Origin: UA16 sp002292325
GTDB taxonomy: Bacteria; Bacteroidota; Bacteroidia; Flavobacteriales_D; Sanyastnellaceae
NCBI GenBank assembly: GCA_943788645.1
Contig: CALSRC010000010.1
Span: 62,001-126,000 of the forward strand
Length of the DNA: 64,000 nt
Reading direction: 5' to 3'
This document shows, one piece after another, positions 46,565 to 56,111 of the stretch (its first letter is position 1; each line of letters opens with the position of its first letter). The position numbers were made by a program, and so were the translations under genes. The notes below the pieces were generated by a model, which was not told where the DNA came from, made no database searches, and worked only from the letters and a program-made list of their open reading frames with translations.

Positions 46565-48580
46565 TCAGAAGGTCCAAGCCAGCTGAATCCTGACGTTTCG
46601 TCCCGGCTCCGGAATACCCAAGTTTCGGAGCATCGAAAGCGTCGGAATGAACTCCGTGTTGAGCAGATTTTGAACCGAAACATTTAGAGAGAGTACCTCG
46701 TTCAATTTTCCTCCAGCGGCCAAATGCAGCAGCGAAGCATCTCGGTTGTGGTTCCAGACAGCTTGAGCAAAAGTTCCATGGAGCGGTCCCCACTGCCCTT
46801 CCTTCCATCCAAGCACCGTTCGCATCGTGGCTGGCGGAATAAGCGGAAGTAAAACGTCGAGGTGATTTCGGGCATCCACCGCTGAAAAAGCATAATCCAT
46901 GTGCACGTGCTTCCAGTGTGGTGCAGCAAAATTTCCCGCAATTTCCACTCCCCGGAACAGTGCATCCGTGGCCTCCCAGGCATAGACTTCCCACCCCTCA
47001 GCAGTGCTACCAGTTGGAGCAATTTGCACGTAATCATTGATGGTGTTCTGGTAAACCGATGCTTCAATATTGCCCCATGTATGCTTCCATTCTAGACGCG
47101 TCTCCACGTTGAAGCTGCGCTCCTTTTGTAAGAGGGCATTCCCCTGTTCAAATCGAAATGCACAATGGTGCACGCCGTTGCTATACAACTCCGACAAACC
47201 CGGCACGCGTTCACTGTGCGTGGCGTGCATTCGCATCACCACTTGCGGTGCCAACTTCCAATGCGCCCCTGCCGAAACCGCACCCAAGTAATCCACCCTA
47301 GATTCTTCGGGGTTCAACCCGTCTAACGCAACTGCAGTAAAGGTTAACCGGCGATCCAACCGCCCTGAAAACTGCACACCCGCGTCCGAGTGCTCCCGGC
47401 TCCAAACGGTGAAGACGCCCACCTCATTTGCTCCAGAGTTGGGAATCAAAGGTTCGTGAACCAGAACGACATCGCCGTCAAGATCGAAGCGGCTGTCCGT
47501 AGAAAAACCCTGCAATCCCAGGGTCGATGTCCAAGCGCCCAGCACTTCGCGGTGCGCTGTTACGTCAAACCTCAAGGTTCGCAGGCTGATGTCCAAGGCC
47601 AGCTCCTCGACGGACGTAGAATCTTCATTTGAGACCGTTCCTCGGGCTGCTTCGAACTCCTTTCGGTGGTTGAGTTGGTAAGAAAACCTCGGCATGAAGT
47701 CCCAATTCTTCCAATTCCATCGCACCGATGTTGTCATCAGATGATCACCGGATTGTTGCCAGCCGTCATGGCCGATTAAGCCAGCCGAATTGTAGGCACT
47801 TGAATAAGCCCCTTCAATCACACCCCAGGGACGAATGTATCCAAACGTGCCCTGTCCAAAGAACTGCTGATACGCTGAGTTGGAAACCTGCTCTCCCGAG
47901 GGGAGTTGGTAATCAGCGTGCTCTTTATAACCGCCGCGGAAGGCATGAAAGGTGGTTTTGCTGCGCTTTTCTGTGGCCCCGGTCAGCTGCCAGCCGGAAG
48001 TGGCAGAAAAACCACTCAGGCTGAGTCGACTCTCCCGCCCTTGCTCGGTCAATGGAGCGTTGGGAATAAAATTGAGCACGCCACCATAAGCATCCGATCC
48101 AAAGGCCAAAGTCGCCGGTCCTCGAATGACTTCAACGGCCCTCACACCCTCTTCGGGCAGGTAAATGCCATGGTATTCACCCCAGGCTTGACTTTCGATG
48201 CGCGCACCATTGAACAGGGTCGCCACGCGCATGCCTGAAAGTCCGCGGATCACCGGACGCATGGTTCCGCCTCCGTTCGAAACCATGTTCACTCCAGGCA
48301 ACGCGGACAAAGCCTCGATGCGCGAAGCAGCGGGGATTTGATCCAATTTCTTCGCTTCAATGAGTTTCGAAGGAACCATTGAAGGCCGGGCGGCGTCGCG
48401 GAAGGTTGCTCGGACCTCCGCCTCTTCAATGAGCAAAACACGTTCTTCGAGTCTGCTGTAAATGGAATCCAACTGAGCCACGGTGAAATCGGAATCTTGC
48501 GCAGACACAGAAGGCCCCATGAACCAAGCACACGCGATCGCGATCGCACTGTTAACCTGCTTTGATCCCATTATTTTCAC
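46565..48580 (-). CDS. TonB-dependent outer-membrane receptor (siderophore/metal-type)
   Basis: 671 residues. Signal peptide ending PSVSAQ, then a plug domain (about 55-175): IEALSALPGVNMVSNGGGTM, RPVIRGLSGMRVATLFNGAR, VRAVEVIRGPATLAFGSDAY, followed by a barrel ending LGIPEPGRNVRIQLAWTF. It lacks the N-terminal carboxypeptidase-regulatory domain of the receptor at 8118 and resembles FepA/ZnuD-type metal or cobalamin importers. No adjacent uptake genes help fix the substrate. Confidence 0.9.
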   Translation of the reverse strand: MKIMGSKQVNSAIAIACAWFMGPSVSAQDSDFTVAQLDSIYSRLEERVLLIEEAEVRATFRDAARPSMVPSKLIEAKKLDQIPAASRIEALSALPGVNMVSNGGGTMRPVIRGLSGMRVATLFNGARIESQAWGEYHGIYLPEEGVRAVEVIRGPATLAFGSDAYGGVLNFIPNAPLTEQGRESRLSLSGFSATSGWQLTGATEKRSKTTFHAFRGGYKEHADYQLPSGEQVSNSAYQQFFGQGTFGYIRPWGVIEGAYSSAYNSAGLIGHDGWQQSGDHLMTTSVRWNWKNWDFMPRFSYQLNHRKEFEAARGTVSNEDSTSVEELALDISLRTLRFDVTAHREVLGAWTSTLGLQGFSTDSRFDLDGDVVLVHEPLIPNSGANEVGVFTVWSREHSDAGVQFSGRLDRRLTFTAVALDGLNPEESRVDYLGAVSAGAHWKLAPQVVMRMHATHSERVPGLSELYSNGVHHCAFRFEQGNALLQKERSFNVETRLEWKHTWGNIEASVYQNTINDYVQIAPTGSTAEGWEVYAWEATDALFRGVEIAGNFAAPHWKHVHMDYAFSAVDARNHLDVLLPLIPPATMRTVLGWKEGQWGPLHGTFAQAVWNHNRDASLLHLAAGGKLNEVLSLNVSVQNLLNTEFIPTLSMLRNLGIPEPGRNVRIQLAWTF

Positions 48581-48665
48581 CGAGCAAAATTACCGGCAGA
48601 CGTTCCGCAATGACGTAGAAATTTGTCAGGGTTTCGTCAAGTTTCGCCGGCCTCCAAGCTCCGGT

Positions 48666-48983
48666 TTATGGATGTGCAGTCTGCCAACAATCCACAATCA
48701 CGTCGCCTTCTCCCAGCACCTCAATGCGCTCGCACGCTTGCACCATGAGTTGCCGCACCTCTGATACGCTTTTGCTTAATTCAACCCCTTCCAACGCTGC
48801 ACGCGAAGGCCACAATGCATGTGCCCAATACGTCCCATTTTGGCTCTTGTGCAAGCGCGACCCACCACTTCCACTCTCTGATTGGATGGCCTCTGTAACT
48901 GCCTGCCATGCAGACTCAAAGACTTCTTCTGATCCTGGTTTCACATCAAAAACATAGAGGACGGCATAGAGATGTTCATTCAT
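48666..48983 (-). CDS. ABM-fold (antibiotic biosynthesis monooxygenase-like) small protein
   Basis: 105 residues: YAVLYVFDVKPGSEEVFESA, WQAVTEAIQSE, GSRLHKSQNGTYWAHALWPS and QACERIEVLGEGDVIVDCWQ give the beta-alpha-beta ferredoxin-like ABM pattern. Such proteins dimerise and bind or oxidise small aromatics or heme. No catalytic call is possible. Divergent from the thioredoxin-like gene, 45 bp apart. Confidence 0.78.
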   Translation of the reverse strand: MNEHLYAVLYVFDVKPGSEEVFESAWQAVTEAIQSESGSGGSRLHKSQNGTYWAHALWPSRAALEGVELSKSVSEVRQLMVQACERIEVLGEGDVIVDCWQTAHP

Positions 48984-49028
48984 GGGTACAACATTTGGCA
49001 GACAAAACTAGCACCTTATCTTCACGGG

Positions 49029-49589
49029 ATGGCACTGACTCCTACAACTTCCCTTCCGCTCGGTTTTCAAGCTCCCGCATTCGATTTACCCGATGCACGT
49101 TCGGGCAAAACCGTAAGCAGCCACGAAGCCATGGCGGGCGGCCCCACGCTTGTCGTGTTCATGTGCAACCACTGCCCATTTGTTGTGCACATTTTGGATG
49201 AGTTCGTGGAATTTGCCAGAGAATACAGGGAACGCGGTCTCAATATTGTGGCCATTTCAAGCAATGACGTAGTCAACTACCCTCAGGACGATGTCCCGCA
49301 CATGAAATCACTCGCGGAAGAAAACAACTTTTGCTTTCCTTATTTGTACGATGAATCGCAGGCAATCGCTCGCGCTTACGACGCCGCTTGCACACCCGAT
49401 TTTAGCGTGTTCGATGTGAATGGCAGGTGCGCTTACCGCGGTCAATTCGATGCTTCTCGGCCAGGCAATGACGTGCCTGTCACCGGAGGAGACATGCGCA
49501 AGGTTTGTGACGCACTGCTCGCAGGGCAGCCTGTTCCTGCAGATGGGCAAATCCCTTCAATTGGATGCAACATCAAGTGGAAAAATTGA
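49029..49589 (+). CDS. Thioredoxin-fold peroxiredoxin-like protein (CNHC)
   Basis: 186 residues from ATG 49029. The redox motif CNHC (46-49) in VVFMCNHCPFVVHILDEF is that of the ResA/AhpC-TSA-like thioredoxin family with this active site, followed by NIVAISSNDVVNYPQDD and the cis-Pro-like CTPDFSVFD. No signal peptide, so cytoplasmic. Likely a disulfide reductase or peroxiredoxin-like enzyme; partners are not in the window. Confidence 0.9.
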   Translation: MALTPTTSLPLGFQAPAFDLPDARSGKTVSSHEAMAGGPTLVVFMCNHCPFVVHILDEFVEFAREYRERGLNIVAISSNDVVNYPQDDVPHMKSLAEENNFCFPYLYDESQAIARAYDAACTPDFSVFDVNGRCAYRGQFDASRPGNDVPVTGGDMRKVCDALLAGQPVPADGQIPSIGCNIKWKN

Positions 49590-49630
49590 ATGCCCATGAA
49601 TTCGTTCTGTTGCACTTTACTTTTAGCATC

Positions 49631-49933
49631 ATGAAGAAGATTTTGATTCCCCTGTACTGCATCACCCTAAGCTTCCTTTTATTCAGCTGCAATGACAGCG
49701 AGGACCTGGCCAACAAGAATTTTACGGAACAATTCAAAGATGGTTTTCTCGAAAGCTGCAGCAAGCAAGCTCGGCTCCTCATGAAAAAATCAGAGGCGGA
49801 TGCCTATTGTCAATGTTCGTTGGAGCAATTGATGATGCGTTGGGACAACGATGAAGAAGCGGGTCAAGCCCTCAACGGATTGCCGATGTTAGAAGTCCAA
49901 CGAATTCTGGTTCAGCCCTGTGTGAAAAAGTGA
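49631..49933 (+). CDS. Small cysteine-containing lipoprotein
   Basis: 100 residues; ATG 49631 gives a lipoprotein signal (MKKILIPLYCITLSFLLFSC). The mature part has three conserved-looking Cys regions (LESCSKQA, YCQCSLEQLM, VQPCVKK) and a helical pattern like other Bacteroidota lipoproteins with a CxC motif. Function unknown. It starts 41 bp after the thioredoxin-fold gene and may be cotranscribed. Confidence 0.75.
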   Translation: MKKILIPLYCITLSFLLFSCNDSEDLANKNFTEQFKDGFLESCSKQARLLMKKSEADAYCQCSLEQLMMRWDNDEEAGQALNGLPMLEVQRILVQPCVKK

Positions 49934-50018
49934 TTGAAGGATTTTAACAATTTAAATTTATCCTGTAGTGAACCTTTTGGGGGCTTCATGTGTCAAGTTA
50001 TCGCAAGACAATTGAATC

Positions 50019-51139
50019 ATGCTCCAAATCAACCAGGTGCGAGGCCTCCTAACGGCCGTTATTTTTTCTTCTATCTTCTTGAGTGCATCAGCGCAATACG
50101 GCGATTACGGCACTGACAATCAACCCGCTGACACAGCTGCTGTTGACGACATCGTCTACTACGGGGACTACATGGACATGTCAGGCGGCTACAATGTCGG
50201 TGACACGGTGTTCAACTTCACGGCCTATGATTTCCACGGAAATCCTGTGGAGCTGTACGACGAACTGGCAGGGATTAAACCGGTCGTTTTGGTCAGTGGC
50301 TCGGTCTCGTGCATTCGTTTTCGCAACGTCTTCGATCCTTATTTACCCGCTCAAGAAACGTTCTCAGCGCGTCAATTCATTTACGACAATGCCGAAACGT
50401 ACAATTGGATTTTCGTATACGGAGTAGAAGCACATCCTACGGATGGAAACTGCCCAAGCAATTGTCCTCCGACGGTCAATACGGATACAGCGGTCGTTCA
50501 ACCCTCCATCTACACTGAGCGTCGTTGGGCGATGCAAAATTGGCTCAACTCGCCCGTTCACGATTTCCCGTTCACGATGTACGCGGACAATCCAGACAAT
50601 GCGGTTTACAATAATTTTTTCAACGACCTTTTGGCATGATTGCTTTGAACTGCGATGGCACGGTGGGCATTCGAGCAGACTGGGTGACAAATCATTTTGC
50701 GGATCCCGATAATGTGCAGGAAATGATCGAGTTTAGTCTGAGCTACGGCACCTGCTCCATCGACTGGACGCCTGAGACGGAAGAGGACGAAGACGATGAG
50801 GACGATGAGGACGATGAGCCAGTGGATTACGACGGCCCCGATCACGCTTTGGATGGCCATGATGCCAATGAAGTCGCGAACAGCATCCAAGACACCGGTG
50901 TTTCATCGATCCACACCCGGATTTATCCCAATCCAGCGCGTGATGTGCTTCGGATTGAAACAGACGCCATTTTAGATCGATGGTCCGTGGTCGACCTGCA
51001 AGGAAGGACGGTCCTGGAAATCCGCTCCCAAAACAGCAACTTGGGCATTGATGTGAGTGCCTTAGGCCGTGGCCACTATATGCTACTCGGACAACGAGAT
51101 GCTGCCGTGGTTGTCAGTCAGCGCATCATTCTGAATTGA
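50019..51139 (+). CDS. Deiodinase-like thioredoxin-fold protein with T9SS type A tail (one frameshift)
   Basis: The first frame (MLQINQVRGLLTAVIFSSIF, signal ending SASAQ) holds a redoxin domain: FTAYDFHGNPVELYDELAGI, KPVVLVSGSVSCIRFRNVFD and FVYGVEAHPTDGNCPSNCPP. The GSxSC...VYxxEAHPTDG arrangement matches iodothyronine-deiodinase/redoxin-like proteins (Sec replaced here by Cys). The stop near 50639 is caused by a C2 run; with C3 the frame continues NDPFGMIALNCDGTVGIRAD. Then comes an acidic EEDEDDEDDEDDEP linker (9-bp repeats) and a type A T9SS tail (IYPNPARDVLRIETD, ending SQRIILN). A surface-located redox enzyme is inferred. Confidence 0.75.
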
Positions 51140-51152
51140 ACCTGCGGCAAGT

Positions 51153-51869
51153 TTATTCCAGGATTCGCATGAACATGGTTACATCTTCTAGTGGACGGTC
51201 GCCTCGCGCTGTTTGTACAGCCGCGATCGAATCCACCAAGTCCAGCCCCTCAACAATCTGACCGAACACGGTGTACTGCATGTCCAAATGAGGCGTTCCC
51301 CCGCTTACTGAGTAAGCTTCTTGCTGTGCAGCGGTGTAACTAAAATCAGGGGCATTTGCCCGCACCCGCGACTCAAAATTCGCTAGTTTATCCGGAGCAT
51401 ACGTAGCGCCTTGAACAATGTAAAACTGACTACCTGAAGATCTTCTCTCTGGGTTAGCCGCATCGCCTTGTCGAGCTGCAGAGAGCGCTCCTTTGATGTG
51501 CACATGAGAGGTGTCCATCTCCGCTTCGAGGGTATAGCCTGGACCCCCAGATCCGAGACGGGTCCCCGGTGCAGCTCCGCGGCTGTTGGGGTCTCCGCCT
51601 TGCACCATGAAGCCCTCAATGACCCGGTGAAATAACAACCCATCGTAAAATCCTTCGCGAACGAGCTTCGCAAAATTATCGCGATGAACCGGTGTATTGT
51701 CAAAAAGCTCCGCAACCATGGTTCCAAACGGTGTGGTGATTTCGACTTGGATGGGACCCGAATTCATCACCATGTGGTTCTCCACTGTCATCGACTTTTC
51801 ATTGGCACATCCCCACCCAATCATTGCCATCACTCCGCACATCAAGGTCATTCCTATCCAGTTCTTCAT
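51153..51869 (-). CDS. Cyclophilin-type peptidyl-prolyl isomerase lipoprotein
   Basis: 238 residues; lipobox IGWGC near residues 17-21. Cyclophilin core: FGTMVAELFDNTPVHRDNFA, LFHRVIEGFMVQGGDPNSRG, RSSGSQFYIVQGAT, QYTVFGQIVEGLDLVDSIAA, with the catalytic Arg in FHRVI. The insert near KLANFESRVRANAPDFSYTA is common in Bacteroidota periplasmic cyclophilins. Assists folding of envelope proteins. Last gene of the minus-strand run that begins at 56921. Confidence 0.92.
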   Translation of the reverse strand: MKNWIGMTLMCGVMAMIGWGCANEKSMTVENHMVMNSGPIQVEITTPFGTMVAELFDNTPVHRDNFAKLVREGFYDGLLFHRVIEGFMVQGGDPNSRGAAPGTRLGSGGPGYTLEAEMDTSHVHIKGALSAARQGDAANPERRSSGSQFYIVQGATYAPDKLANFESRVRANAPDFSYTAAQQEAYSVSGGTPHLDMQYTVFGQIVEGLDLVDSIAAVQTARGDRPLEDVTMFMRILE

Positions 51870-51914
51870 GTCTCCACTTTTTTCGTTCGTTGAAATTAAG
51901 ACTCAACTTGCAAT

Positions 51915-52817
51915 TCATCCCCATAAGTCCGCTGCGATGCGAAATGTATTGCAATGAGCCTCCACGATTTGCCAAATATCCGGTGAATACCCCCCTCCCA
52001 TGGCACAAACAACAGGAACATCATTGGCATGGGAACGCCTCAGTATTTGCCTGTCTCGTTCCTTGCAGCCGGCCTCCGTCACGCCCAGCCGCCCCAGCTT
52101 ATCGCCCTGCAGAATATCCACTCCACATTGGTAAAACACCACATCAGGCTTGACTTCATCCAATAAACGGGGCCAATGCGCACCCAAGGCACTTAAATAC
52201 GCTGCATCATCCGCACCGTCTGGCAATGCAATATCCAAGTCGCTTCGTTCCTTGTGCATCGGGTAATTCCCTGCACCGTGCATCGAAAAGGTAAATACCC
52301 GCTCGTCGTTGGCAAACATGCTGGCGGTGCCATTGCCTTGATGGACATCCAAATCCATCACCAGTGCCCGTTGGATGGACCCTTCCTCTAACAAAGCCTC
52401 TGCAGCTAGAGCGATGTCATTGAGCAAACAAAAGCCTTCTCCGCGATCCCGGAAAGCGTGGTGCGTCCCCCCAGCAACGTTCAACGCAACTCCGTGCTCC
52501 AAGGCGTACCGAGCACATTGGACCGTTCCACCCATGATCATCACTTCCCGGTCCACCAAAGCAGGCGACCAAGGAAATCCGGTTCTGCGCTCCTCTTGGC
52601 GCGACAACGTGCCTTGACAAAGTTTATCCCAGTACTCGGCGTCATGCGCTCTTAACACTTCGATATCCGTCAAGGGATTGGGTGAAAAAAACTGGGCCTC
52701 CTCCACCGTTCCTTCGTGCACCAATTGCTCGGGGATGCACGTGTATTTTTCCATAGGAAACCGATGCCCATCCGGCAATGGATGAGCGTACTGTTCGTTC
52801 CAAGCAATGCGTATCAT
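51915..52817 (-). CDS. Histone-deacetylase-superfamily deacetylase
   Basis: 300 residues. The zinc site is present: NVAGGTHHAFRDRGEGFCLL (paired His and substrate pocket), ALVMDLDVHQGNGTASMF (Asp-x-His ligands) and QCGVDILQGDKLGRLGVT (Asp ligand). The bacterial family hydrolyses acetyl groups from polyamines, acetoin-type or protein lysine substrates; the target here is unknown. Start overlaps the stop of the Kazal-repeat gene by ATGA, so the genes are coupled. Confidence 0.92.
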   Translation of the reverse strand: MIRIAWNEQYAHPLPDGHRFPMEKYTCIPEQLVHEGTVEEAQFFSPNPLTDIEVLRAHDAEYWDKLCQGTLSRQEERRTGFPWSPALVDREVMIMGGTVQCARYALEHGVALNVAGGTHHAFRDRGEGFCLLNDIALAAEALLEEGSIQRALVMDLDVHQGNGTASMFANDERVFTFSMHGAGNYPMHKERSDLDIALPDGADDAAYLSALGAHWPRLLDEVKPDVVFYQCGVDILQGDKLGRLGVTEAGCKERDRQILRRSHANDVPVVCAMGGGYSPDIWQIVEAHCNTFRIAADLWG

Positions 52818-53818
52818 TCCACTATAACCCTGCGACTCACAGGGAGTTCACCGCGCATGTGCATGCGAACTATGTACATGCCCGCTGGCAATGCCGCTGG
52901 CAATGCCCAAGGTTCACCGGATACGACCAACACACGTGCCCATTGCTTTCCACTCAAGGTCCGCAATTCCAGTTCCAACGGCACATCCGCTGGAATGCCT
53001 TTCACGTGCAAATAGTCCGCAGCGGGATTGGGATAAACTTGAATGGAAACATCACGCATGTATTCATCGACGTCAACGTTTTCACACGGTCCAGGAGTCC
53101 ACTGCGCAACGCCTCCGGTATACCAGGCCATGCATGAATTGGAATACGTCAAGCCGTCGCATCCGCACACGGGGTCTTCCACTTCAGGACAACCCATGTC
53201 AGGATTGATCCGTGCTTCATCGTAACAGTCACCTGCACAAGGACCCAGGGTGTAATCACTCACAAAATCCATATACGTTGCGACGCATTCGCTGAAATGT
53301 GTCAAGCTATCGCAGCCACAAACGGGCATCGGCGTGAATACTTCACATACCACGAGAGGGTCCGCCAGCGAAGGATCAATGCATTCGCTCGCCTCCGCGC
53401 AATTGGACTGACATGCCTCCATGCTCTCAAAAGAGTAAACGCTATAATCTACACCGTTCACATCCCAACCGCAGCCTGACAAAAAGGTGCAACTGCCATT
53501 GAACATCACAACGCCCATGGCCATATCGCATGCACCGAAGTCGATGCCTCCCAAGTCCAAACAGTCCAAGGCTGTGCCGGTGCATTCACCCGCGACCCAA
53601 GTGGTCACCCCTCCATAATAGACTGCTTGGCAATCGTTTCCGTAGGTCTCACCGTCACAACCGCATACAGGTTCCCACAAGGCGGGACACATCATATCCA
53701 AATCAATGAGGGAAGAGTCGATGCACGATTGAGCAATCACAGCTCCGGCTGGCGGGAGCGCCAGTGCCAAAAGCATGAAAAAAGAAAGCAAAATGGGATT
53801 CATGGAATTACGTTTCAT
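52814..53818 (-). CDS. Kazal-repeat secreted protein with T9SS type A tail
   Basis: 334 residues; signal ending GAVIAQS. Three Kazal-type protease-inhibitor modules (CPALWEPVCGCDGETYGNDC, CEVFTPMPVCGCDSLTHFSE, CPEVEDPVCGCDGLTYSNSC) with the cysteine spacing of the fold, plus a non-Kazal Cys module between the first two. The tail (IQVYPNPAADYLHVKG, ending SRRVIVE) is type A T9SS. Probably a surface protease inhibitor that protects from foreign or self proteases. ATGA overlaps on both sides (HDAC gene, plsC). Confidence 0.9.
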   Translation of the reverse strand: MKRNSMNPILLSFFMLLALALPPAGAVIAQSCIDSSLIDLDMMCPALWEPVCGCDGETYGNDCQAVYYGGVTTWVAGECTGTALDCLDLGGIDFGACDMAMGVVMFNGSCTFLSGCGWDVNGVDYSVYSFESMEACQSNCAEASECIDPSLADPLVVCEVFTPMPVCGCDSLTHFSECVATYMDFVSDYTLGPCAGDCYDEARINPDMGCPEVEDPVCGCDGLTYSNSCMAWYTGGVAQWTPGPCENVDVDEYMRDVSIQVYPNPAADYLHVKGIPADVPLELELRTLSGKQWARVLVVSGEPWALPAALPAGMYIVRMHMRGELPVSRRVIVE

Positions 53819-54534
53819 CGGGATGCATTTTTTGAACGGGGCAATTGGTTTTCTCGTTCCAATTCGTATGCCATTTTTTCAATGGCTTTTTGGGTGATTT
53901 CGGTGATTTCATTGATGCTCTCACCTTCAAAATGCAACGCATCGCCCATCACCAATGTACCGCCAAATGGAACAATCATGGTCCGGCCCTTCGGCAAGTT
54001 TCGGTACAGACCATCCAAGTAAACAGGGACCACAGGCACCCCCGGGTTACGTGATGCCAAATGCCCCACTCCTCGTTTGAAATCGGCCATCAAACCCGGC
54101 ACTCCTCGCGTACCTTCTGGAAACAAAATCAAGCTATGACCCTCATTCAGCATGGCGTCGAGCAACTCGATGGGGTCCACATCCCGGCCGTCTTTGGTCC
54201 TTGAAATCAGGACGGCATTGACCAGATTTTGCATGCTCCACTTGCGAAATCCCGAAGTACCAAAAAAGTCCTGAGCCGCAACGGAGTGTGTCAAATGGAT
54301 GCGATGGGATGGCACAATGGTCATCAACGACATCGCGTCCAAGTGGCTGTTGTGGTTCGCTATGTAAATGATGGGGCCATCGGGATGGGGTTTCGCATTT
54401 CGCACATAACGAAGGCCGATGACCAACCCAAACACCGTGCGCCAAAACACTTTATAAAGCAACCAAAGCAACCAGCGCCTTCCATTGGGAACATGCGCTT
54501 GGAACAGCTTCGAGTCAATTCGGTCCTTGGGCAT
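53815..54534 (-). CDS. plsC: 1-acyl-sn-glycerol-3-phosphate acyltransferase (PlsC)
   Basis: 239 residues. NHNSHLD (HX4D, His61/Asp66) and FPEGTRG are the acyltransferase motifs of the PlsC family, with a hydrophobic N-terminal helix before them. Makes phosphatidic acid from lysophosphatidic acid at the inner membrane. It follows cdsA by 9 bp, so it acts upstream of CDP-diacylglycerol formation in the same operon. Confidence 0.93.
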   Translation of the reverse strand: MPKDRIDSKLFQAHVPNGRRWLLWLLYKVFWRTVFGLVIGLRYVRNAKPHPDGPIIYIANHNSHLDAMSLMTIVPSHRIHLTHSVAAQDFFGTSGFRKWSMQNLVNAVLISRTKDGRDVDPIELLDAMLNEGHSLILFPEGTRGVPGLMADFKRGVGHLASRNPGVPVVPVYLDGLYRNLPKGRTMIVPFGGTLVMGDALHFEGESINEITEITQKAIEKMAYELERENQLPRSKNASR

Positions 54535-54543
54535 CTTCGAAAG

Positions 54544-55506
54544 TTAACTCGCGGCAGTGACTCCAAAAAAGTATATGAGGTGAAAAAATGGAGCTGCGGC
54601 AGCTGAAAAGCCGTCCAACCGATCGAGGTAGCCGCCGTGCCCTGGAATCGCATTGCCCGAATTTTTGATGCCGATGTCTCGCTTGATGCCCGATGCGATA
54701 GCGTCTCCCATGAATCCAGCTACGGCGACGCAAAATCCGGTCAGCGCAGCTTGCCAGGGCTCCAAAGGAGTTAGAAACCTCAGTGCCACCGCGATCAAAG
54801 TCGTTGATAAAACTCCTCCAATGAGTCCCTCCCAGGTTTTATTCGGACTGACCCGTGGCAGCACCGCGTGCTGTCCCAAGGTTTTGCCCCAAGCAAATTG
54901 AAGTACGTCATTGATGCCCACCAAGAAAATCAAATACAGCAAAAGCCCCTGAGGTCCCGCTTTGAACCCTGGGATTTCTGGAAGCTGAAACAGCAGCGCT
55001 AAATGACTCATGCCATAAACCCAAGCGACCAAAGAATAGGGCATCAACGAAATGGATCGAACGATGCCTTCTGTTTCGCCGCGGGTGACGAGCATGAATG
55101 GAATCAACACAAACATAAATACCGGAATGAAGGCCAAGAACAACGTTGTCATGCCCAAGTATGCCAGAGTGTATTGCACAGGAATGACCGCATAGCAAAT
55201 CATCACCACATTGCGCTCGCGTGAATCCAATTTCAAAAGAGGATACATTTCTCTGAGCAGGGCAAAACTCAAAAATGCCAAACCGAGGTGCGTCACCAGA
55301 GGGTGAGCGACCGTCGTCACAATGAAACAGGCGCACATAACCCACCAGCTCCGCGTCCGGACTTGAAGCTCTTTGGGTAAGTTTCCGGGTTTGAGTCGGT
55401 TCCAGATAAACCAAGCCGTTGAGCTAAAAACAAGGATGCTCAGAATGATGAAGATGACCCATTGGATCTCTGCAATCATGCCCCAATCTTGAATCAATTT
55501 ATTCAT
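54544..55506 (-). CDS. cdsA: Phosphatidate cytidylyltransferase (CdsA)
   Basis: 320 residues from ATG 55506 (overlaps the preceding gene's stop by 8 bases). Multi-helix membrane enzyme with the CdsA signature: SPNKTWEGLIGG, GDAIASGIKRDIGIKNSGNA and PGHGGYLDRLDG. Makes CDP-diacylglycerol from phosphatidic acid and CTP. Longer than the minimal family, with two extra N-terminal helices. Confidence 0.94.
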   Translation of the reverse strand: MNKLIQDWGMIAEIQWVIFIILSILVFSSTAWFIWNRLKPGNLPKELQVRTRSWWVMCACFIVTTVAHPLVTHLGLAFLSFALLREMYPLLKLDSRERNVVMICYAVIPVQYTLAYLGMTTLFLAFIPVFMFVLIPFMLVTRGETEGIVRSISLMPYSLVAWVYGMSHLALLFQLPEIPGFKAGPQGLLLYLIFLVGINDVLQFAWGKTLGQHAVLPRVSPNKTWEGLIGGVLSTTLIAVALRFLTPLEPWQAALTGFCVAVAGFMGDAIASGIKRDIGIKNSGNAIPGHGGYLDRLDGFSAAAAPFFHLIYFFGVTAAS

Positions 55507-56107
55507 CAGAGAGTGTTTTTTTGATGCGCCGCCAAGTACTCCAAACAAGGCAGGCCAGTACAACATAAACCGCCGGCATGAGACCGAACGTCACGTCAAA
55601 TCTCAAACCAAGACCAATGCACAACACACCCCAGATCAGCGTGCGATCGCTTTTTCCCATGGGCCCTTCATATCGCCGCTCAGTTCCAATGGAACTCCCC
55701 AGTATTCCAGCGAATTCATTCACCGCTGACAACCAAAGTAAAGCACCTACCCACCCCCAATGCATCCCGGGCAGCAGCGCCAAAGGCCACATGACCAGTG
55801 CATCGCTTACAACATCCCCTAACTCATTCAATACCGCGCCCGTCTTGGAGGTCATGCCATACTGCCGAGCCATCATGCCATCAAGGGCATTGAGCATCAT
55901 CCTAACCAACAAGCCAACCACAACCATCCAAAACCAACGGGGATCGGACAAACCTTGAACAAAAGCCGCACCCAGCCCTCCAGACAGAACAATGGCCATC
56001 CAAGTCAATCCGTTCGGCGTAACGCCCCACGCATGAAGTCGCTCCATAACCGGTGAAAGCAGCCGCTGGAAAGCAGGCTTCAGGTCGTATGTCGATGGGA
56101 TTTTCAT
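55499..56107 (-). CDS. CDP-alcohol phosphatidyltransferase
   Basis: 202 residues from ATG 56107. The signature DGMMARQYGMTSKTGAVLNE, LGDVVSD is the DGxxAR...G...D...D metal site of the family that transfers phosphatidyl from CDP-diacylglycerol to an alcohol. Membrane helices on both sides. Position next to cdsA makes a role in phosphatidylglycerol/phosphatidylinositol-type or a special head-group lipid likely; the acceptor is not identifiable. Four bases after the upstream gene's stop. Confidence 0.92.
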   Translation of the reverse strand: MKIPSTYDLKPAFQRLLSPVMERLHAWGVTPNGLTWMAIVLSGGLGAAFVQGLSDPRWFWMVVVGLLVRMMLNALDGMMARQYGMTSKTGAVLNELGDVVSDALVMWPLALLPGMHWGWVGALLWLSAVNEFAGILGSSIGTERRYEGPMGKSDRTLIWGVLCIGLGLRFDVTFGLMPAVYVVLACLVWSTWRRIKKTLSDE

Positions 56108-56111
56108 GCGA

